Assembly: GCA_034638255.1 (NCBI GenBank)
Contig: JAWPGT010000011.1
Span: forward strand, 62,001 to 126,000
DNA from: Coprinus comatus
Taxonomy: Eukaryota > Basidiomycota > Agaricomycetes > Agaricales > Agaricaceae
DNA length: 64,000 bases
Direction of reading: 5' to 3'
The notes under the pieces are model-generated. The model was given only the letters and a program-made list of their open reading frames with translations. It ran no database searches and was not told the origin of the DNA. The position numbers and the translations under genes are program-made. This document shows, one piece after another, positions 58,801 to 64,000 of this stretch (position 1 is its first letter; every line of letters begins with the position of its first letter).

Positions 58801-59314
58801 TTCATTTCATTTTTCTACAACTGCTCACCAATAATCGATAAATTAACACCCAATTTTCATTTCAACTTTCAGGCCTTCGTTGAGTAAATATCATACTCAA
58901 CTCTTAACTCTTAACGTTGGAGTAGACGGATCAGCACATTGGCTTTTAACTAAAGTAGGAACTGAAGAAGAACGTATGGGTATCCATAAGGAAATCAAAA
59001 GTTTAGAAGATAAATTGGCTGATGTTGAAGGATGGGAAAAGAGAGTGAAACAATTGGAATTCTTGTTGGGTCCTGAAGGTGTTGATCATGTCGATGAAGA
59101 AGAACCTGAACCTATTTTGGACGAATCGGAAGTTTTAGTTTCGAGCGTTGGTGCTAGTGAGGACGTTCAAGAGCAAGAACAGGGTCGGGTAGTAGAGGGA
59201 CAGGAACAGGTAGAGGTAGAGGTAGAGGGACAGGAAGAGGGACTTTATGAAGAAGAGATTGGAGATGATGAAGGAAGTGTCAGTGTAATCTCTATAAATG
59301 AGAGTGTTGCATGA
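55859..59314 (+). CDS. peroxisomal ABC half-transporter (ABCD/Pxa type)
   Basis: Half-size ABC transporter of subfamily D, importing long-chain fatty acyl-CoA into peroxisomes for beta-oxidation; it works as a dimer. The ATG at 55859 precedes a hydrophobic N-terminus ([17 protein letters not shown]). The transmembrane domain contains [53 protein letters not shown] and [20 protein letters not shown], typical ABCD blocks. The nucleotide-binding domain has Walker [14 protein letters not shown], a Q-loop region [12 protein letters not shown], signature LSGGEKQR and Walker [13 protein letters not shown]. The C-terminus has a coiled-coil-like stretch ([20 protein letters not shown]) and a very acidic tail. 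At least twelve exons. A (CT)n tract (58055-58086) sits in one intron. The partner half-transporter is not in this window. Confidence 0.93.
58054..58086 (+). repeat. (CT)n microsatellite in an intron
   Basis: About 16 CT units with one T interruption, inside an intron of the ABC transporter just before the exon encoding [17 protein letters not shown]. Confidence 0.85.
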
Positions 59315-59498
59315 AACACGATGTAATTTATATGTAATAGGTCTCTTTTTTCTATTCCTAACTTCCGTATATCATTGCAATTTCTTCTTATTGTATTGTA
59401 TGTAGATGAACAGACGCATGGATATTCACATACTATCCCAAACTTTCATTTTCGTTTCTTCGTTCCCTTCATTTTTCCCAATTAACTTGTTGATATTC

Positions 59499-61125
59499 TT
59501 AGTCACTCCCATCAATTGATGGTTTGACTGGATCAAGGACCACAAAGTGATCTCTTCCATGTACAAGTAGTATCCTTCCCGATATCTCATCCACTCCATA
59601 ATCTTGAGAATCTAGAGAACCTACATCTTCCATAATATCTTCAGGATCATAGTATTTATGGAACGTTGCGGTATAACGTGGTTTTTCAAGAGAATCGACG
59701 GAATAGGTTATTCTGGTTACCCCTTCCTCGTGGATAAAGTAGGATTGAGAACACCCAGTACCAATTGTACCATATCGTTTGCTACACAGGTGACCTGGTT
59801 CGGGCTCTATTTTATGTAGAGTAGGTGCCTCGTTCAGGTTGTGTGGGATGTGTAATGTGTGATGACAGAAACGAGTTTGCATGGTGTAATGGCAGTCCCC
59901 GTTAGGAGTGATGTAACCTTTTGATAAACCATAACCACGCTCGATGTTCAAACCGGTAATTTGCTGTGTTAATTGGAGATTTCCCGAGTGATTTCCGAAT
60001 GGAATCGCGTAGATTAACAAGGCATGTTTGCAGACGAATAATACTCTGTCTCCTGGTAGTATAACAGGATTTGGCTGTAAGTGTAATATGAGGCTTCAGA
60101 TGAAATCGTATTTGGGCACTTTCTTACTATTATAGATTTGAAGTCCAATTTGACAGTAATTGGCATCACTTTCTCGGTCGTTTTGTATCCCATATAGTTC
60201 GAAAAGATATCCATGTAAACATCCTGCGGTTCATCCAGCTCCATCCGTGCACGAATCATGTACTTGTCATTCAAGGTCATTTGGTAGGATTTCAGTAATG
60301 AAACAGAGACAGTAATAGTTTTCAGCAGTTTTGCTTGAAGCATAGCTCGTAAACCATGACCGACAAGTGTAAGCCTATAAATCCACATATGCGGTTCTAC
60401 AGTATGCGTGACATTATAAATGATATTGAATTTCTTTTTAAGAATAAACTCCGAACTGACCTCGTACACCATTATCCAACATATCATAAACCAACAATCG
60501 TATCGATAATCGTTCGGTATCTTCCACCCAATGCGCAAGTCTTTGATATGTGAGAGCTTCTTGAAATTTCGTAGCTCCATTCAATGTAGGTATATTTAAA
60601 TCTATCAAAACCTTTGGTTTTGGTTGTTTTTGATCAAGGTCTGTAACGAATATTCTACGTGCAGTAGAACCACCCCAAAGCATTGGTGTATCGATTTGAT
60701 GTAACAACCATCTTCCTCCAGGTAAGAGTAAAGGACTTGATGTATGACCTTTGATGTAGCGCACACCATATTTCAGTGGCGCTAGTGATCCAAGTTGACC
60801 TGAACTTCGTAATCGCCTTGTAACCCATTCTTCGAGCTCTTTGACTGTGTAATCGTTGTACACCGATTCTTCGGGTTTGGAGCTTCCTGGCATGGCTTCG
60901 ATGGATCGAATCTGACTGAGCCACACTTGACGATGTCTAGTTATAACATTGAATTCTTTGCAGGTCTACAAATTGGTCATTTAGAATTTCGAAATCAAAC
61001 ACCTTGTTATCATCGCGAATACATATGCGTACCAATCTCATAGTCAGGATGCTTTCACAATCTAAGCAAGACAGGATTCCTATCAGAACATCGTCTGGGA
61101 GATTAATAAAGGTAGAGATGGACAT
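59499..61125 (-). CDS. F-box domain protein, family 2 (intact copy)
   Basis: Start ATG at 61125 (MSISTFINLPDDVLIGILSC), the F-box, with MRL at the exon end. The intron after MRL ends at TTTGTAG (about 60965), giving TCKEFNVITRHRQVWLSQI. The next exon runs through LPGGRWLL and FVTDLDQKQPKP. An intron GTGTAC..TGTAG (about 60468-60399) joins LDN to EPHMWIYRLTLVGHGLRA. A last intron (GTAAGA..TTACAG, about 60127-60075) joins FKSI to PNPVILPGDRVLFVCKHALL. The end is VDEISGRILLVHGRDHFVVL, then TAA. All frames connect, unlike the three other members in this window. A TATA-like TATAAATAG lies about 55 bp upstream. Expected to be an SCF substrate receptor with a beta-rich C-terminal domain; target unknown. 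Confidence 0.8.
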
Positions 61126-61180
61126 CGAGGTACAGTATATCGGTGATCTACAAGAGGTTATTTACGTGCATATATCTACC

Positions 61181-61190
61181 TATTTATAGC
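61181..61190 (-). promoter_or_regulatory. TATA-like element of the family-2 F-box gene
   Basis: GCTATAAATA on the minus strand, about 55 bases upstream of the ATG at 61125. Position and sequence fit a core promoter. Confidence 0.5.
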
Positions 61191-61455
61191 ACGTGGCCAG
61201 ATTATTACTAACTTGTTGATTGATCAAATCAATTGTGGTGGGAGTGCTTGATTCTGCAGAAGATATAGTAGTACACAAGAGTATACAGAGGAAATAGTGT
61301 ATATGTATGAACGTTTGAACCATGACGTTTTTTTAGCTAAGGCCCAGTCAGCAACACCATCCTTGTTCAAATATACACATTCAATTACATCTGTAAGATT
61401 CAATACCTCCTTTCATTCCTTTAAATGCTTCCTTATCCTTTCAAACTTCAAATAT
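61191..61455. other. intergenic, no gene seen
   Basis: Promoter side of the F-box gene and 3' flank of the WSC gene. Nothing else recognised. Confidence 0.5.
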
Positions 61456-63366
61456 TCAATTATGGAAACGCATCAACAAAGAAACAGGTAAACAAGTCGA
61501 AAAATCATAAGCATAGGGAACATCCTCCCTCGGTTGATAAATAACATCATTTCTTCCATTTGGAGTAGTACAAACGGCCCATTTATCAACATTTCCTAAC
61601 ACTGATAGTCCTGGAGGACCATATAATGGTGCTATAAAGTTTGGAATCATCTGTTTAAATTCATTTCAATCATCAGTACTTCAGTATACATAGCTCTATT
61701 CCGTATTTTTACGAGAAACGAGGAGAGAAAAACGACGTACTTGTGGACACCAATTGCTTGGTGGAATAGTTGGAACTGTTGAGCCTGTTATAGCGAAAAC
61801 TGGAGAAAAGGCAGGATTTAATCCGAATGGGATAGGTGTATGTGCGGATCTTGGTTCTGGAAATAAATGTCCATTTATAACATTGAAATCGTCAAACCCA
61901 TCACAAGTATCACCGCATGCCTGTTATACCCAGAGAAAAGAAGAAGTCAGTATCAATGTCAATAAGACAACTGTCTGCCCTCCACTCCTAAACGTGTGAT
62001 ACTCACAGAAAGAACGTAAATCGGAGAACTGGTATTTGTTTGGGTAGTAATTTTAACATTAAACCATTTCTCCGGAGCATTTAAAGGATGATAAAATGCC
62101 TCCAATTTAAACTTCCAACGTGTACTCATATCCAAACATCCCTCGACAAATTCAACAGTCATATCTTGGTATATCCCAACATGATCTTTATCACCACAAA
62201 GTTGACTATGATCGCCTTCGCATGTCATTTGACAACTTTCAAAAGATTGTCGGTTGCTCCATTGTAAGAATTTATCGCACCCTAATGTTCAAGTTATTGT
62301 AGAATATTATAGAATCAGTGCAAGTTTAAAAAATCAGACTGGGCAGAAGAAAGAACATGAACCAGAACTCACAACATTCAATGGAATATTCCAATCCAGC
62401 TAAAGGGTATCCTTGTGCATGACAAGCATTGATACATTTCTCTGGTGTAACATCTTGGACAGTTATAGGATGATTAAGTGTCCTAGCACTTCTTGAATCC
62501 CTATATTCATACCCATAGTAGAGTCATTTAGTTTTAAGCACTAACCGAAGTGTAAGAGTTTACGCACAAAAAACATCCCTGATATTGCCAATTGCCAATA
62601 TCCCTAATAAAATTGGGATCCCGTTTCGTTGGATCATGGTATATATCAATCCTATTACCTGAGCCACAAAGTAATGTATTATCACCGATACAAGGCGTGT
62701 TACATTCGCTTTGATCTACATCCAACTTGCGTTGACGCAGATAATCACAATCTATAATAATTGTAGTTAGAACAGTTCGTTAGTATGTTTGAACTTGAAA
62801 TAGGTGTATTTCAAAATTGACATACAACACTCCTATCCAAAAAAGAAAGTCAGTCTCCGTGATATTTTATTTATTCTTTTGAGATAAGAAAAAATGTCTA
62901 GACCCACCTTTCCAAATTCAACACCAGCGTAATAAAACCCATTTGCCGCACAAAAGTTGATACAAACAGATGGGGTCATATCATCACTTGTAAATCGATT
63001 AACTTCGAGAACTCGGTCATCGGCATGATCCCTAAACACCGTGTCCGACTGTCAATTTTCTCTTTTTGAAGTGCTCTGAAGTTCTCTGAAGTGGAAGAGG
63101 AAGAGGAAGTGGGAGTGGGAGGGCAGAGTAAGAGAAGGGAAGAAGCAATGTAGTACGTACTCGTAACAGCCAAGATGTTCCCAATTAAGTGTTTGCCTCG
63201 GTGTAATAGAGGAATCTATGACGATTCTTCCCGCGTGGATGTGGACCTAATGATGGCCAGAGGTGTTTCATTTAGCTTTACTGTACCAACGATTGGAAAG
63301 CGAGAATCGGGAATAATCAATACAGACCACTTGTGCTACGATTGCGATCAGAGGAATTGTAAGCAT
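61456..63366 (-). CDS. secreted protein with two WSC domains
   Basis: WSC domains are cysteine-rich carbohydrate-binding modules. The proposed start ATG at 63366 gives a hydrophobic leader (MLTIPLIAIVAQ), about 40 bases after a TATA-like element. The first intron is uncertain. Exons then give VHIHAGRIVIDSS and LNWEHLGCYE, an intron, then DHADDRVLEVNRFTSDDMTP with VCINFCAANGFYYAGVEFG, and SECNTPCIGDNTLLCGSGNR (first WSC). A second WSC follows: IGNWQYQGCF, CINACHAQGYPLAGLEY, QMTCEGDHSQLCGDKDHVGI. The C-terminal part (ACGDTCDGFDDFNVINGHLF, PNFIAPLYGPPGLSVL) is a conserved-looking basidiomycete extension with no domain I can name. Ends at TGA 61456-61458. Probably cell-wall or extracellular. Confidence 0.82.
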
Positions 63367-64000
63367 TGTGATTTCCTTGTAATGACTATTCTCAAGTTTT
63401 CGTTTTTATATCCTCGTCAGTACATGTTCATCACTCAAAGAACGTTGAGTGTTTGTGTTTCAGCGGTCGTATCAGGCCGTAAAATATCACCACATCACAT
63501 AACAAAATCATGTCTATGTCTTTCAAGCCCACAGGCACCTTTTGAACGACATTGACATGATGAGAGGACATTTTCTGATGATTTCTTCAAGAAGTAAGCA
63601 TTATGCCATTAACATTTCAATGGAGAATATAGACTCGACTCAACTGCTAAGCCTCAAATATCAATAATAATATAAGATCTGCGGAGATTGAGTGATTTTG
63701 AATATCAGTTTACCGAATATGACGGATTTTTGAAATGACGAGCTTTAATTAATCCGACGGTTAAGGGTCCTCTAAGATATACTTGGTCATAAGAACAAAA
63801 AAATCTAACCTGCTGATTGCAGTTGATTCCAGGCATGTCACCTCCTGAGTTTCAATATGATAGGCAAATTCAAACCTAGTTATAAGCGAATACGAATACG
63901 CATACTGACATTCTCCATCCCCACGGATGGCGGGTGAATCCAGGATGACCACGAGTATGCGGAGAGTGGGAGAGTCTTTTTTTCTGTCGTGTGAGGTCCA
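63367..64000. other. intergenic, no gene seen
   Basis: Holds the TATA-like element TATAAAAACG (minus strand, about 63400-63410) for the WSC gene, then AT-rich sequence. No supported gene up to the window end. Confidence 0.5.

Overview
The window looks like nuclear DNA of a filamentous basidiomycete, most likely an Agaricomycete. Genes are cut by many short (about 45-100 nt) GT..AG introns. There are no operons and no bacterial signals. The gene content is typical of mushroom-forming fungi: many F-box proteins, a secreted GMC oxidoreductase, a divergent G-alpha subunit, a WSC-domain secreted protein and a transposase remnant with Agaricomycete features. The DNA is AT-rich, above all between genes. 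Exon structures were worked out by eye from splice sites, reading frame and family motifs. Outer coordinates given for a gene span its introns.

Layout: 1-5.2 kb holds an aldo/keto reductase, a decayed transposase fragment (-) and ATP synthase subunit k. 6-9.4 kb holds two F-box genes (+). 9.6-14.5 kb holds a secreted GMC oxidoreductase (-), a thiol/thiopurine-type methyltransferase (-) and mitochondrial ribosome recycling factor (+). 15-19.3 kb holds two F-box genes (-) and a relic of the second. 19.3-25.2 kb is gene-empty. 25.2-26.6 kb holds an LRR/F-box-like gene (-). 26.7-37 kb is a 10-kb desert with one MITE-like inverted-repeat element near its right edge. 37-42 kb holds a G-alpha gene with tiny exons (+), an Rrg7-like PD-(D/E)XK protein (-) and a short-chain dehydrogenase (+). 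42.1-45.9 kb is a pseudogene cluster: an F-box copy with three frameshifts, an inverted copy of the RRF/F-box 3' junction, and a truncated second-family F-box copy. 46-52.4 kb holds a mitochondrial DEAD-box helicase and a RING+RRM protein (+). 52.7-59.3 kb holds a low-complexity membrane-anchored protein (-), tRNA-Gln(UUG) and a peroxisomal ABC half-transporter (+). 59.5-63.4 kb holds an intact second-family F-box gene (-) and a two-WSC-domain secreted protein (-).

Housekeeping functions are mostly mitochondrial or peroxisomal: ATP synthase k, RRF, the Mss116-like helicase, Rrg7-like protein and the ABCD transporter. They are interleaved with a fast-evolving F-box population of nine loci, five of them apparently intact or nearly so. 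The clearest signals of recent genome activity are the paralogous F-box copies at different stages of decay, a segment of the RRF locus copied in inverted orientation about 30 kb away, and micro-exons of 4 and 10 nt needed to keep conserved motifs in frame. I did not find a convincing wholly new biological system.
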